The position numbers and the translations under genes were made by a program. The notes under the pieces were generated by a model. It was given only the letters and a program-made list of their open reading frames with translations, was not told the DNA's origin and ran no database searches. Below are positions 8,727 through 17,512 of a stretch of 64,000 nt of DNA, piece after piece. The stretch spans positions 62,001-126,000 of the forward strand of contig JBCCML010000004.1 of the NCBI GenBank assembly GCA_039026375.1, written 5' to 3'. Position 1 is the first letter of the stretch, and every line of letters begins with the position of its first letter. The DNA comes from Thermohalobaculum sp039026375. Lineage in GTDB: Bacteria; Pseudomonadota; Alphaproteobacteria; Rhodobacterales; Rhodobacteraceae.

Positions 8727-9431
8727 GTGGCCAACCAGCTAAACCTGAAACCTGTAGATGCGTCCTTCAGTCTGAAGGACCACATCTACGAGGTGCTCAA
8801 GACCTCGATCATGGATCTGGACATCTACGATCCGGAAACCAATCTGCGGATGGACGAACGCACGCTAGCCGAGCAATTGGGTATTAGCCGCACCCCGATC
8901 CGCGAGGCGATCATGCGCCTGGAGCAGGAGGGGTTTGTCGACATCCAGCCCCGCCGTGGCGTCTTCATCCGGCGCAAGTCGCTGACCGAGATCGTTGAGA
9001 TGATCACGGTTTGGGCAGCCCTGGAGTCGATGGCCGCGCGACTGGCCTGTACCGAGGCGACGGACACCGAAATCGACGGTCTGCGCGAGATTGCCGGGCG
9101 CTATTCCACCGAAGCGGCCAAAGCGCATCTGGGCGACTATGCCGAGGCGAACATTGAGTTTCACCTGGCAATCCTGCGTCTGTCGAAGAACGCGATGCTG
9201 CAGAAGATGGCCGAAAGCCTGTTCCCGCATCTGAAGGCGGTGCGCCGCCAGGGCATGGCCGACATCACGCGGGCCGACCGATCGGTCGAGGATCACGCCG
9301 ATATCGTCCAGGCGATCGGCAACCGCGAAGCCGACGCCGCGGCGCGCCTGGTCCGCGAGCACACACTCCGCCTGAACGACTACATCAGGCTTAATTGGAA
9401 AAACGTCGTCGCAGGGCGCACGCCCGGCTGA
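8727..9431 (+). CDS. GntR-family (FCD) transcriptional regulator of oxalate genes
   Basis: 234 aa from a GTG at 8727, preceded by GAGG at good spacing; the open frame reaches further upstream, but that part overlaps the operator and mutS. The N-terminal winged helix contains RTLAEQLGISRTPIREAIMR and ends PRRGVFIRR, diagnostic of GntR. The C-terminal half is the all-helical FCD ligand domain with metal-binding histidine positions (EFHLAIL, VEDHADIVQAI). It lies directly upstream of oxc-frc on the same strand, so control of oxalate catabolism is the simplest inference. The effector is unknown. Confidence 0.9.
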   Translation: MANQLNLKPVDASFSLKDHIYEVLKTSIMDLDIYDPETNLRMDERTLAEQLGISRTPIREAIMRLEQEGFVDIQPRRGVFIRRKSLTEIVEMITVWAALESMAARLACTEATDTEIDGLREIAGRYSTEAAKAHLGDYAEANIEFHLAILRLSKNAMLQKMAESLFPHLKAVRRQGMADITRADRSVEDHADIVQAIGNREADAAARLVREHTLRLNDYIRLNWKNVVAGRTPG

Positions 9432-9456
9432 ACGGCAGCATAGGGGAGGAGACACC

Positions 9457-11214
9457 ATGGCTGCGATTGAGCAACCCGTGACAGAAGGCGCGGAAGCCGA
9501 AATGACCGACGGCTTCCACCTTCTGATCGATGCGCTGAAACTGAACGGGGTCGAGACGATCTACAATGTCCCCGGCATCCCAATCACCGATCTGGGCCGG
9601 TATGCGCAGGCCCAAGGCTTGCGGGTGATCAGCTTTCGGCACGAGCAGCATGCGGGCTATGCCGCCTCGGTCGCGGGGTATCTGACCCGGAAACCCGGGA
9701 TCTGCATGACCGTCTCGGCTCCCGGGTTCCTGAACGGGCTGACGGCGTTGGCCAACGCCACGACCAACTGCTGGCCGATGATCCTGATTTCCGGGAGCTC
9801 GGAGCGGGAGATCATCGACCTGCAGCAGGGCGACTATGAAGAGATGGATCAGCTGACCATCGCCAAGCCACACTGCAAGGCCGCGTACCGGATCAACTAC
9901 GCCAAGGATATCGGCACCGCCGTGGCGCGGGCCATCCGCGCCGCCGTCACCGGGCGGCCGGGCGGGGTCTATCTGGACGTGCCAGGGGCGCTTCTGGGCC
10001 AGGTGATGGACGCAGCGGAAGGGGAGGCCTCTCTGGTCAAGGTGATCGACCCCTCGCCCGCGCACCTGCCGGGGGCGGATGCCGTGCAACGCGCCTTGGA
10101 CGTGCTGAAGGGCGCCGAACGGCCTCTGATGATCCTCGGGAAAGGCGCCTCCTACGCGCAGGCCGACAAGCTGATCAAAGACTTCGTTGAGAGGTCGGGC
10201 ATTCCCTACCTGCCGATGTCAATGGCCAAAGGGCTGCTGCCGGATAGCCACGATCAATGCGCCTCGGCCGCTCGGTCGCTGGTGCTGAAGGAATCGGACG
10301 TGGTGCTGATGATCGGCGCCCGCCTCAATTGGCTGCTGAGCCACGGCAAAGGCAAGCAATGGGGCGATGCGCCAAAGCAATTCGTGCAGATCGATATCGA
10401 GCCGAAGGAGATGGACTCGAATGTCGAGATCACGGCGCCCATCGTTGGCGACATCGAAAGCGCCGTGAAGGCGCTCCATGTCGGCATGGGTGAGGACTGG
10501 GTGAAGCCCTCCACGGACTGGACCAACAAGGTCCGCGACAAGGTCGAGGCGAACCAGGAACGCATGGCCACCCGGCTGAAGAACAACTCGACGCCGATGG
10601 ACTACCACGCGGCGCTGGGGGTCATCAAAGACGTGGTGGCGGACAACCCCGAAGCGATGTTCGTGAACGAGGGCGCCAATGCGCTGGACATGGCGCGGTC
10701 CATTGTCGACATGCACAAGCCACGCAAGCGGGTCGATGTCGGCACCTGGGGGGTCATGGGCATAGGTATGGGCGCCGCCATCGCCTCGGCGATCGAGACC
10801 GGCAACCCGGTCCTCGCGGTCGAGGGCGACAGCGCCTTCGGCTTCAGCGGCATGGAGGTGGAGACGATCTGCCGGTACAACCTGCCGATCTGCGTGGTCG
10901 TCTTCAACAACAACGGCATCTACCGCGGCGATGGCGAGAACTGGGGCGGTGACGGCGACCCCGCCACGACCGCTTTCGTGCCGGACGCCCGCTACGACAT
11001 GATGATGGAGGCCTTCGGTGGCGTTGGCCATTGGGTCAAGACCCCGGACGAGCTGAACCAGACAGTGCGCGCCGCGCTGGCCTCCGGCAAGCCCACGCTC
11101 ATCAACGCATCGATTGACCCCGCCGCCGGCAAGGAAAGCGGGAACATCGGCAACCTGAACCCAAGCTCGGTGGTGGCCCAGCGGCTCTACCCCCAGGCGA
11201 AGAAAATCAAGTAA
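9457..11214 (+). CDS. oxc: Oxalyl-CoA decarboxylase
   Basis: Thiamine diphosphate enzyme converting oxalyl-CoA to formyl-CoA and CO2. 585 aa, close to the Oxalobacter enzyme, and many long stretches agree with it from memory, for example SFRHEQHAGYAAS, SGSSEREIIDLQQGDYEEMD and SGTWGVMGIGMG-type GTWGVMGIGMG. The ThDP-binding motif starts GDSAFGFSGMEVETICRYN and ends with the NN pair. A strong AGGGGAGGA site precedes the ATG. It is followed by frc after 15 bp; together they form the classic oxalate-degrading pair. Confidence 0.97.
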   Translation: MAAIEQPVTEGAEAEMTDGFHLLIDALKLNGVETIYNVPGIPITDLGRYAQAQGLRVISFRHEQHAGYAASVAGYLTRKPGICMTVSAPGFLNGLTALANATTNCWPMILISGSSEREIIDLQQGDYEEMDQLTIAKPHCKAAYRINYAKDIGTAVARAIRAAVTGRPGGVYLDVPGALLGQVMDAAEGEASLVKVIDPSPAHLPGADAVQRALDVLKGAERPLMILGKGASYAQADKLIKDFVERSGIPYLPMSMAKGLLPDSHDQCASAARSLVLKESDVVLMIGARLNWLLSHGKGKQWGDAPKQFVQIDIEPKEMDSNVEITAPIVGDIESAVKALHVGMGEDWVKPSTDWTNKVRDKVEANQERMATRLKNNSTPMDYHAALGVIKDVVADNPEAMFVNEGANALDMARSIVDMHKPRKRVDVGTWGVMGIGMGAAIASAIETGNPVLAVEGDSAFGFSGMEVETICRYNLPICVVVFNNNGIYRGDGENWGGDGDPATTAFVPDARYDMMMEAFGGVGHWVKTPDELNQTVRAALASGKPTLINASIDPAAGKESGNIGNLNPSSVVAQRLYPQAKKIK

Positions 11215-11229
11215 CTCGGAATAAGTCCC

Positions 11230-12501
11230 ATGAAAGCTCTCGAAGGCGTCAAGATCCTGGACTTCACACACGTCCAGTCCGGTCCCACCTGCACGCAGTT
11301 GCTCGCCTGGTTTGGCGCGGACGTGATCAAGGTCGAACGTCCCGGTGTGGGGGATGCCACCCGCAAGCAGCTGGTGGACGTGCCGGGGGCTGACAGCCTC
11401 TACTTCACCATGCTGAACCACAACAAGCGCTCGATCGAGCTGAACTCGAAAACGCCCGAGGGCAAGAAGGTGCTGACCCGCCTGATCGAGGAATGCGACG
11501 TGCTGGTCGAGAACTTTGCCCCCGGCGCGCTGGACCGCATGGGCTTCGGCTGGGACGTGGTGCAGAAGATCAACCCGCGCATGATCATGGCCTCGGTCAA
11601 GGGCTTCGGCCCCGGCAAGTACGAGGACTGCAAGGTCTATGAGAACGTCGCCCAATGCGCAGGCGGCTCGGCCTCGACCACCGGGTTCCTGGACGGCCCG
11701 CCCCTGGTCACAGGCGCCCAGATCGGCGACTCGGGCACCGGCCTGCACCTGGCGCTGGGGATCGTCACCGCGCTCTTCCAGCGGGAGAAATCGGGCAAGG
11801 GTCAGAAGGTGCTCTGCGCCATGCAGGACGGCGTCCTGAACCTCGCGCGCGTCAAGCTGCGCGACCAGCAGCGCCTGGATGCAGGACCCCTCAAGGAATA
11901 CTCCCAGTTCGGCGAGGGCATCCCCTTCGGCGAAGCCACCCCCCGCGCGGGCAATGACTCAGGTGGCGGCCAGCCCGGCCGGATCCTCAAGTGCAAGGGG
12001 TGGGAGACGGATCCCAACGCCTACACCTACTTCATCACCCAGGCCGCCGTGTGGGAGAAGATCTGCGACATCATCGGCAAGCCTGAGTGGAAGACCGACG
12101 AAGGCTATGCCACGCCACCCGCGCGCCTGGACAAGCTGAACGAGGTCTTCGACGCAATCGAAGCCTGGACCAAGACCAAGACCAAGTTCGAGGTGATGGA
12201 CATCTGCAACCCGCTGAACATCCCCGTCGGCCCGATCCTCAGCATGAAGGAGATCGTCGAGGACGAAGGCCTGCAGGCCACCGGCACAATCGTGAAGGTC
12301 CCTCACCCCGAGCGGGGCGACTATTGGACGGTCGGCTGTCCGATCAAACTGTCCGACAGCCAGGTAGACGTGGAGCGCAGCCCGCTTTTAGGTGAGCACA
12401 CCATGGAAATTCTCACCGATGTCCTAGGTTTCTCGGGCGACGAAGTGGCCGAAATTGCCGGATCCGGCGCGGTGGGCGAGCTGCCTCAGGCAGCAGAATA
12501 G
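11230..12501 (+). CDS. frc: Formyl-CoA:oxalate CoA-transferase
   Basis: Class III CoA-transferase moving CoA from formyl-CoA to oxalate, releasing formate and regenerating oxalyl-CoA for Oxc. 423 aa. The catalytic aspartate is in IGDSGTG (Asp167, equivalent to Asp169 of the Oxalobacter enzyme), and RVKLRDQQRL, GGGQPGRILKCKGWETD and IPVGPILSMKE are family landmarks. It shares an operon with oxc. The glycine-rich GGGQPG loop that closes over the active site is intact, so the enzyme should be functional. Confidence 0.97.
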   Translation: MKALEGVKILDFTHVQSGPTCTQLLAWFGADVIKVERPGVGDATRKQLVDVPGADSLYFTMLNHNKRSIELNSKTPEGKKVLTRLIEECDVLVENFAPGALDRMGFGWDVVQKINPRMIMASVKGFGPGKYEDCKVYENVAQCAGGSASTTGFLDGPPLVTGAQIGDSGTGLHLALGIVTALFQREKSGKGQKVLCAMQDGVLNLARVKLRDQQRLDAGPLKEYSQFGEGIPFGEATPRAGNDSGGGQPGRILKCKGWETDPNAYTYFITQAAVWEKICDIIGKPEWKTDEGYATPPARLDKLNEVFDAIEAWTKTKTKFEVMDICNPLNIPVGPILSMKEIVEDEGLQATGTIVKVPHPERGDYWTVGCPIKLSDSQVDVERSPLLGEHTMEILTDVLGFSGDEVAEIAGSGAVGELPQAAE

Positions 12502-12560
12502 AACCCGTCACGCCAAAGGGGACCGGTAAGCGAGGCCGCTCATGAAATGTTCAGGACAAT

Positions 12561-12580
12561 CGGGTTTCTTGGGAATCCCG
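12561..12580. terminator. Weak hairpin after frc
   Basis: Arms CGGGTTTC and GAATCCCG around TTGG form an 8-bp stem with one mismatch, 60 bp after frc. There is no T-run, so it is at best a weak or Rho-assisted stop. Confidence 0.3.
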
Positions 12581-12602
12581 CAGATCATTCATAGGGCCTC
12601 GG

Positions 12603-12791
12603 ATGACCACAGTTTGGGCGATGACAGCGTCGATCGTGACGGTTTGCAGTATCATCCTGGCGCTGATCTGGGTGCCGGGGTTGCGACCCAGCGACGATGT
12701 GCTGGCTTGCGACCGCATGGGCGGTTACTGGTCGAATCTGGACGAGGCGTGCATCCGCTCGGACAGTCCCCTGGCGGGTCTGGCCAGCTGA
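12603..12791 (+). CDS. Small membrane-anchored protein, 62 aa
   Basis: One N-terminal transmembrane segment (about residues 5-25, MTASIVTVCSIILALIWVPG), then a short exposed tail with two cysteines (CDRMGGYWSNLDEAC) that could form a disulphide in the periplasm. No family recognised. It lies 31 bp before the VOC gene on the same strand. A single short frame without a strong ribosome-binding site, so coding status is only probable. Confidence 0.45.
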   Translation: MTTVWAMTASIVTVCSIILALIWVPGLRPSDDVLACDRMGGYWSNLDEACIRSDSPLAGLAS

Positions 12792-12822
12792 CCCTTTCAG
12801 GTGCCGCCGTAGGGGTGGCACC

Positions 12823-13650
12823 ATGACAACGTCGGGCGGGACAACAGGGCGCGGCATCGACCATATTGTGCTGGCGTCGCGCGACCTGGATGCGCTGGCC
12901 GCGCAGTATGAAGGTCTTGGCTTCACGCTGACCCCCAAAGCCTATCACGAAGACCGAATGGGGACGTCGAACCGGCTGGCACAATTCGCCGGTCGGAACT
13001 TCATCGAATTGCTGGAGGTTGATCGACCTCATACGGTGATGGACCCGGGCCCTGGCGGGTTCGCCTTTGGCGCCTTCCTGCGCAGCTATCTGGGCAAGCG
13101 CCAGGGACTGGGCATGGTCGTCTTCCGTACCGCTGATGCCCGGGCCGATATTGCTGCCTGGCGCGCAAAAGGCCTGGACACTTACGACCCGTTTGACTTC
13201 GAGCGGCAGGCAACCTTGCCCGACGGCAGCCAGGTCACTGTTGGCTTCAGCCTGGGCTTCGTCACCAGCCCCCTGATGCCCGAACTAGCGTTCTTCGTCT
13301 GCCAGAACCGCGCGCAGGAACACTTTTGGAAACCCGCTTTCCAAACCCACGGCAACGATTCCCAAGAGATCACGGCCATCACCATCGCGGCGGAGAACCC
13401 CGCCGCCCATGCGGCCTTTCTGTCGGGCCTTTTCGATGGCGAAGTCACGACGACCGGCTGCGGGATCTCGGTCGCCTGCGGGCCGCATCGCCTGGACATC
13501 TGTACGCCGGACAGAGTGTCTGACGTCACGGCGGCGCAGCTGCCTGAGCCTGGCCGCGCCGTCGGGTTGGAAATTCGGGCCCCAGCCCGTGCGGGGGCCT
13601 TGACGCCATCGGCAGAAGCCGGCGGCATGTTCATTCAATGGGTGGGATAA
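12823..13650 (+). CDS. VOC-superfamily (glyoxalase-like) protein
   Basis: 275 aa with two repeated beta-alpha-beta-beta-beta modules: GIDHIVLASRDLDALAAQYEG opens the first and QEITAITIAAENPAAHAAFL the second. The arrangement resembles glyoxalase-like domain PF13468 rather than lactoylglutathione lyase itself. The open frame extends upstream, but the ATG at 12823 with AGGGG 7 bp before it is clearly the start. Substrate unknown; its place in the oxalate/formate cluster suggests a linked metabolic or detoxification role, which is inference. Confidence 0.8.
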   Translation: MTTSGGTTGRGIDHIVLASRDLDALAAQYEGLGFTLTPKAYHEDRMGTSNRLAQFAGRNFIELLEVDRPHTVMDPGPGGFAFGAFLRSYLGKRQGLGMVVFRTADARADIAAWRAKGLDTYDPFDFERQATLPDGSQVTVGFSLGFVTSPLMPELAFFVCQNRAQEHFWKPAFQTHGNDSQEITAITIAAENPAAHAAFLSGLFDGEVTTTGCGISVACGPHRLDICTPDRVSDVTAAQLPEPGRAVGLEIRAPARAGALTPSAEAGGMFIQWVG

Positions 13651-13696
13651 CAATCCCGAATAATCCCAGCAAAGCGACATCAGGGAGGGATCGACG

Positions 13697-14626
13697 ATGC
13701 GCTTGATCGTGATGGGCCAACAGGCCTTTGGGAAGGACTGCCTGGCAAAGATACTGGAGGCCGGGCTGGACGAGGTCGTCGCCGTCTATTGCGCCCCCGA
13801 CAAGGAGGGGCGACCGGTCGATCCCCTGAAGGAACTGGCGCTGGAGCACGGGCTGCCGGTGCACCAGCCCGCAAACTTCAAGGATGCGGAAACGCTGGAG
13901 CTGCTGCGCAGCCACGACGCCGATCTGATGGTGATGGCCTATGTCATCGTCTTCGTGCCCGAAGCCGCCCGCGATATCCCAAAGATGGGCTCGATCTGTT
14001 TCCACCCATCGCTGCTGCCGCTGCACCGCGGGCCGTCGGCGGTGAACTGGCCGATCATCTGGGGCTCGACCAAGTCGGGCTTCAGCTGGTTCTATCCGAC
14101 AGATGGTTTGGACGAGGGCGACGTCCTGTTGCGATGGGAATGCGAGATTGGCCCCGACGACACGGTGATCGACCTCTACTTCAAGAAGATCTACCCTGCC
14201 GGCGTCGACAGTGTCCTAGAGGTCTGCGATCTCTTTCGCTCGGGCAACCCTCCCCGCATGGTCCAGGACGAGAGCAAAGCAACCTACGAATCCTGGTGCA
14301 AGAAAAAGGACGCCCAGATCGACTGGGGCAAGTCGGCCGAAGACGTCTACAACCTAATCCGCGGCACCAATCCAGCACCCGGCGCCTGGACCACGGTGGC
14401 GGGCAATGAGCTTCAGATCTACGACTCGCGGCGGGGGGGCGCACCGGGTGCGGACGCCGCCGCTCCCGGCATTGTCGTATCCGTATCCGAAGACGGCGTA
14501 ACCGTCGCGGCAGACGGCGGCGCGGTGCTGGTAAAGCGCGTCAGGCCCCAGGGCGGCGACAAGATGCCGGCAGCCGAGTGGGCCGCATCGGCAGGCATCC
14601 AAGCGGGCGCAAAGCTCGGCACCTAG
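13697..14626 (+). CDS. Formyl-THF hydrolase/dehydrogenase-like formyltransferase
   Basis: 309 aa with a formyltransferase domain followed by an Fmt-like C-terminal beta-barrel. The signature FHPSLLPLHRGPSAVNW carries the catalytic His103, and GLDEGDVL carries Asp142. Fmt and PurN have an Asn two residues before the His; here it is Cys101. The 10-formyl-THF dehydrogenase N-terminal domain likewise lacks that Asn, so this is closer to the hydrolase domain of ALDH1L proteins than to methionyl-tRNA formyltransferase. It ends 9 bp before fhs, so it probably acts on 10-formyl-THF. Whether it hydrolyses or transfers the formyl group cannot be told. Confidence 0.85.
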   Translation: MRLIVMGQQAFGKDCLAKILEAGLDEVVAVYCAPDKEGRPVDPLKELALEHGLPVHQPANFKDAETLELLRSHDADLMVMAYVIVFVPEAARDIPKMGSICFHPSLLPLHRGPSAVNWPIIWGSTKSGFSWFYPTDGLDEGDVLLRWECEIGPDDTVIDLYFKKIYPAGVDSVLEVCDLFRSGNPPRMVQDESKATYESWCKKKDAQIDWGKSAEDVYNLIRGTNPAPGAWTTVAGNELQIYDSRRGGAPGADAAAPGIVVSVSEDGVTVAADGGAVLVKRVRPQGGDKMPAAEWAASAGIQAGAKLGT

Positions 14627-14635
14627 GGGGACATC

Positions 14636-16318
14636 ATGGCCACGGATATCGAAATCGCCCGCGCGGCAAACAAAAAACCCATCCAGGAAATCGGCGACAA
14701 GATTGGGATCCCGACCGAGCATTTGCTGCCCTATGGCCACGACAAGGCCAAGGTCTCGGCCGATTTCATCGCCTCGAAAGCGGGCGCCCCGGACGGCAAC
14801 CTGATCCTGGTCACCGCCATCAACCCCACCCCCGCGGGCGAAGGCAAAACCACCACCACCGTGGGCCTGGGCGACGGGCTGAACCACATCGGCAAGAAGG
14901 CGATGATCTGCATCCGCGAGGCGTCGCTGGGCCCCAACTTCGGGATGAAGGGCGGGGCTGCAGGCGGCGGCTACGCGCAGGTCGTCCCGATGGAGGAGAT
15001 GAACCTCCACTTCACCGGGGACTTTCACGCGATCACCTCGGCGCACAACCTGCTCAGCGCGATGATCGACAACCACATCTACTGGGGCAACAGCCTCGAG
15101 ATTGACACCCGCCGCGTCGCCTGGCGCCGCGTGCTGGACATGAACGACCGGGCACTGCGCCAAATCGCCGGGCCGCTGGGCGGCGTCTCGAACGGCTTCA
15201 CGCGGGAAATGGGCTTTGACATCACGGTCGCCTCCGAGGTGATGGCGATCCTCTGTCTGGCCAACGACCTCGCGGACCTGGAAAAGCGCCTGGGCGACAT
15301 GATCGTGGCCTACCGCCGCGACCGCAGCGCCGTCTACTGCCGCGACATCAAGGCCGAGGGCGCCATGGCCGTCCTACTGAAGGACGCCATGCAACCCAAC
15401 CTGGTCCAGACGCTCGAGAACAACCCCGCCTTCGTCCACGGCGGCCCGTTCGCGAACATCGCCCACGGCTGCAACAGCGTCGTCGCCACCAAAACGGCCC
15501 TGAAGCTGGCCGACTACGTGGTGACCGAGGCAGGCTTTGGCGCCGACCTAGGCGCCGAGAAGTTCATGAACATCAAGTGCCGAAAGGCAGGCCTCAGCCC
15601 CAAGGCCGTGGTCATCGTCGCCACCGTCCGCGCGCTGAAGATGAACGGTGGCGTCGCCCGCGCGGACCTCGGCACCGAGAACGTCGCCGCGGTCAAGGAA
15701 GGCTGCGCCAACCTCGGCCGCCACATCGAGAACATGAAGAAGTACGGCGTCCCCGCGATCGTCGGCATCAACCACTTCTCGAAACCGGGCGAGGCGGACA
15801 CCGACGCCGAAATCCAGGCCGTCAAAGACTACTGCGCCGCCATGGGGGTCGAGGCGGTCCTGAACAAGCACTGGGCCGAAGGCGGCAAGGGCATGGCTGA
15901 ATGCGCCCAAAAGGTCGTCGACATCATCGAGGGGGGTGCCGCGAACTACAGCCCCCTCTACCCCGACGCGATGGGCCTGGCCGACAAGATCGACACGATC
16001 TGCAGGGAAATCTACCGCGCCGACGGGGCCGTCATCGACCAGAAGACGCGCAACCAGCTTAAGGATTGGGAGGACGCCGGGTACGGCAATCTGCCCGTCT
16101 GCATGGCCAAAACGCAGTACACGTTCACGACCGACCCAACCCAGCGCGGCGCGCCCACGGGCTTTGACATCCCCGTGCGCGAGGTACGCCTTAGCGCCGG
16201 GGCCGGGTTCGTCGTCGCCATCTGCGGCGAGATCATGACCATGCCGGGCCTGCCCCGCGTCCCAGCGGCCGAGAGCATCCGCCTGAACGACGCGGGCGAG
16301 GTCGAGGGGCTGTTCTGA
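14636..16318 (+). CDS. fhs: Formate--tetrahydrofolate ligase
   Basis: ATP-dependent synthesis of 10-formyl-THF from formate and THF. 560 aa, normal length. Clear motifs: P-loop region TPAGEGKTTTTVGLGDGL, then EASLGPNFGMKGGAAGGGYA, NLHFTGDFHAITSAHNLL and VTEAGFGADLGAEKF. It is the last gene of the cluster that begins with oxc-frc. Formate released from oxalate can therefore enter the folate pool, supplying purine/serine synthesis or, run backward, ATP. Codon use is strongly GC-biased, suggesting high expression. Confidence 0.97.
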   Translation: MATDIEIARAANKKPIQEIGDKIGIPTEHLLPYGHDKAKVSADFIASKAGAPDGNLILVTAINPTPAGEGKTTTTVGLGDGLNHIGKKAMICIREASLGPNFGMKGGAAGGGYAQVVPMEEMNLHFTGDFHAITSAHNLLSAMIDNHIYWGNSLEIDTRRVAWRRVLDMNDRALRQIAGPLGGVSNGFTREMGFDITVASEVMAILCLANDLADLEKRLGDMIVAYRRDRSAVYCRDIKAEGAMAVLLKDAMQPNLVQTLENNPAFVHGGPFANIAHGCNSVVATKTALKLADYVVTEAGFGADLGAEKFMNIKCRKAGLSPKAVVIVATVRALKMNGGVARADLGTENVAAVKEGCANLGRHIENMKKYGVPAIVGINHFSKPGEADTDAEIQAVKDYCAAMGVEAVLNKHWAEGGKGMAECAQKVVDIIEGGAANYSPLYPDAMGLADKIDTICREIYRADGAVIDQKTRNQLKDWEDAGYGNLPVCMAKTQYTFTTDPTQRGAPTGFDIPVREVRLSAGAGFVVAICGEIMTMPGLPRVPAAESIRLNDAGEVEGLF

Positions 16319-16325
16319 TTTAGGC

Positions 16326-16347
16326 GGGGCGGGCCTGCACCCGCCCC
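16326..16347. terminator. Terminator hairpin between fhs and convergent gene
   Basis: Perfect 8-bp GC stem: GGGGCGGG and CCCGCCCC around a CCTGCA loop, a few bases after the fhs stop. No T-run on either side, but position between convergent genes supports bidirectional termination. Confidence 0.6.
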
Positions 16348-16354
16348 GACACAC

Positions 16355-17305
16355 TCAGGCGAAGTCGAAGGCGTCGTCGGCGAAGGCGATATCCGGCGGC
16401 GCAACCGTTTCCATCACGCCCAGCTCGCCAGTCAATTCCTCGTACAACTGAGCCTCCAGGCTTTCAAAGCCGCTCTGATCACCTTCGGCAGTCTCGGCGA
16501 AGTCAAAACTGTCAGCGACGGATTTCAGTTTCCCGCCATCGCCTGATCCCTTCTCGCCGTCGCCCTTCGTTCCAGTTCCGGTGCCGGTGCCTGTGGCTTT
16601 AGCGCCCTCGGTCCCAGCGTTCGTACTACCAGCGGTCCCTTCCTTGGCGGGTTTTGCCTTCCCGTCACCGGACCCCTTGGTCTTATCATCTTCACCGGGG
16701 GCGGTGGCCTGACCCTCTTTCCGGCCGAACTGATCTTTGATCCCGCGTTTGTCGTAGGGCTTCATCTTGTCAAAGCCCGGCCATTCTTCGATTGATTTCT
16801 CGGGGTGGCTGCCACCCTCGCCTATGTCGTCATTCCAGACGACGCCGTAGGCGCTTCTGTAGACCTCTTCTTGCGTCAGAACCCCTGAGTTCGCTGCCCA
16901 CGTCACCTGCTTGAGATCCAGGGCGAACAGTTCGTGTTTCTCGGGGGTCTTGTCGCCTGTGACGCCAACACTGACCGTAAAGAGCGTCTTGCCCTGGTCG
17001 TAGCCATTGGTGAAGTCCACTCTGACTACGGCCGTTTTATCCGGACTTGAAGGCGAACTGGGCCGTTCGCCGTCCGAGGCGTTGGTGATGGCGCTAAACA
17101 CGCTCGCCCCGCTTGCAGCGGTAACGTCGGTGATGGTCACGCCATCTGATAGCCCGGTCGTGATGTCACGCAGATTGATGTACATCCGCGCCTGATCTTG
17201 CAGCGTGGCGTAGGCCCCTTCGTATGAAAAATCGAACTGATACGTTGTCTGGCCTTCATCGCCTTCGCGCTGAACAGCGTTTCTTGGTGTGATCTTCCAG
17301 CCCAT
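16355..17305 (-). CDS. Unknown protein: beta-sandwich head, acidic FDFA tail
   Basis: 316 aa, no recognised family. Residues 1-130 look like one or two Calx-beta/Ig-like beta-sandwich repeats (strand-rich, with PEKHELFALDLKQVTW near the end of the head). Residues about 170-245 are low-complexity Gly/Lys/Thr linker (runs of GTG and KGSGDG). The C-terminus is acidic and carries two copies of an FDFA motif: DSFDFAETAEGD and DDAFDFA at the very end. It has no signal peptide; an acidic repeat tail would fit type I secretion or a partner-docking tail. It stands alone with repeated DNA upstream (17455-17494). Confidence 0.65.
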   Translation of the reverse strand: MGWKITPRNAVQREGDEGQTTYQFDFSYEGAYATLQDQARMYINLRDITTGLSDGVTITDVTAASGASVFSAITNASDGERPSSPSSPDKTAVVRVDFTNGYDQGKTLFTVSVGVTGDKTPEKHELFALDLKQVTWAANSGVLTQEEVYRSAYGVVWNDDIGEGGSHPEKSIEEWPGFDKMKPYDKRGIKDQFGRKEGQATAPGEDDKTKGSGDGKAKPAKEGTAGSTNAGTEGAKATGTGTGTGTKGDGEKGSGDGGKLKSVADSFDFAETAEGDQSGFESLEAQLYEELTGELGVMETVAPPDIAFADDAFDFA

Positions 17306-17454
17306 GATCCTGCGCTCCCGTTGCTACGTCTTGGCACCTGGATAAGGGCTCGGACGAATCGTGGTCGGTGACAGGTGTCACACCCGGATTGGGTGGGGGG
17401 GGCGCTGGATTGGGAGGCGTGTGGACTTTCCGGGGGTTTGGCCGCCCCGACAAG

Positions 17455-17494
17455 TTGGCATACGCTTGTCATACGTAAGTCATACGCAAATCAT
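17455..17494. repeat. Four direct repeats at exact 11-bp period
   Basis: Heptamers TTGGCAT (17455), TTGTCAT (17466), AAGTCAT (17477) and AAATCAT (17488) are separated by 4-bp spacers ACGC, ACGT, ACGC. A 7+4 layout with a GTCAT core resembles a PHO box (CTGTCAT-N4-CTGTCAT), although the match is imperfect. They lie about 150 bp upstream of the start of the FDFA-tailed gene, in the opposite orientation to it. Confidence 0.55.
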
Positions 17495-17512
17495 ACAGCG
17501 ATTTTCGGGGTT

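Noticed and set aside
8576..8785. 70-codon N-terminal extension of mutS
   Set aside because: Not MutS-like; ATG 8575 gives the normal family N-terminus.
10219..11748. Long minus-strand open frame (509 codons) opposite oxc/frc
   Set aside because: Lies wholly antisense to two certain genes; composition is a mirror of GC-rich codon bias, no family features.
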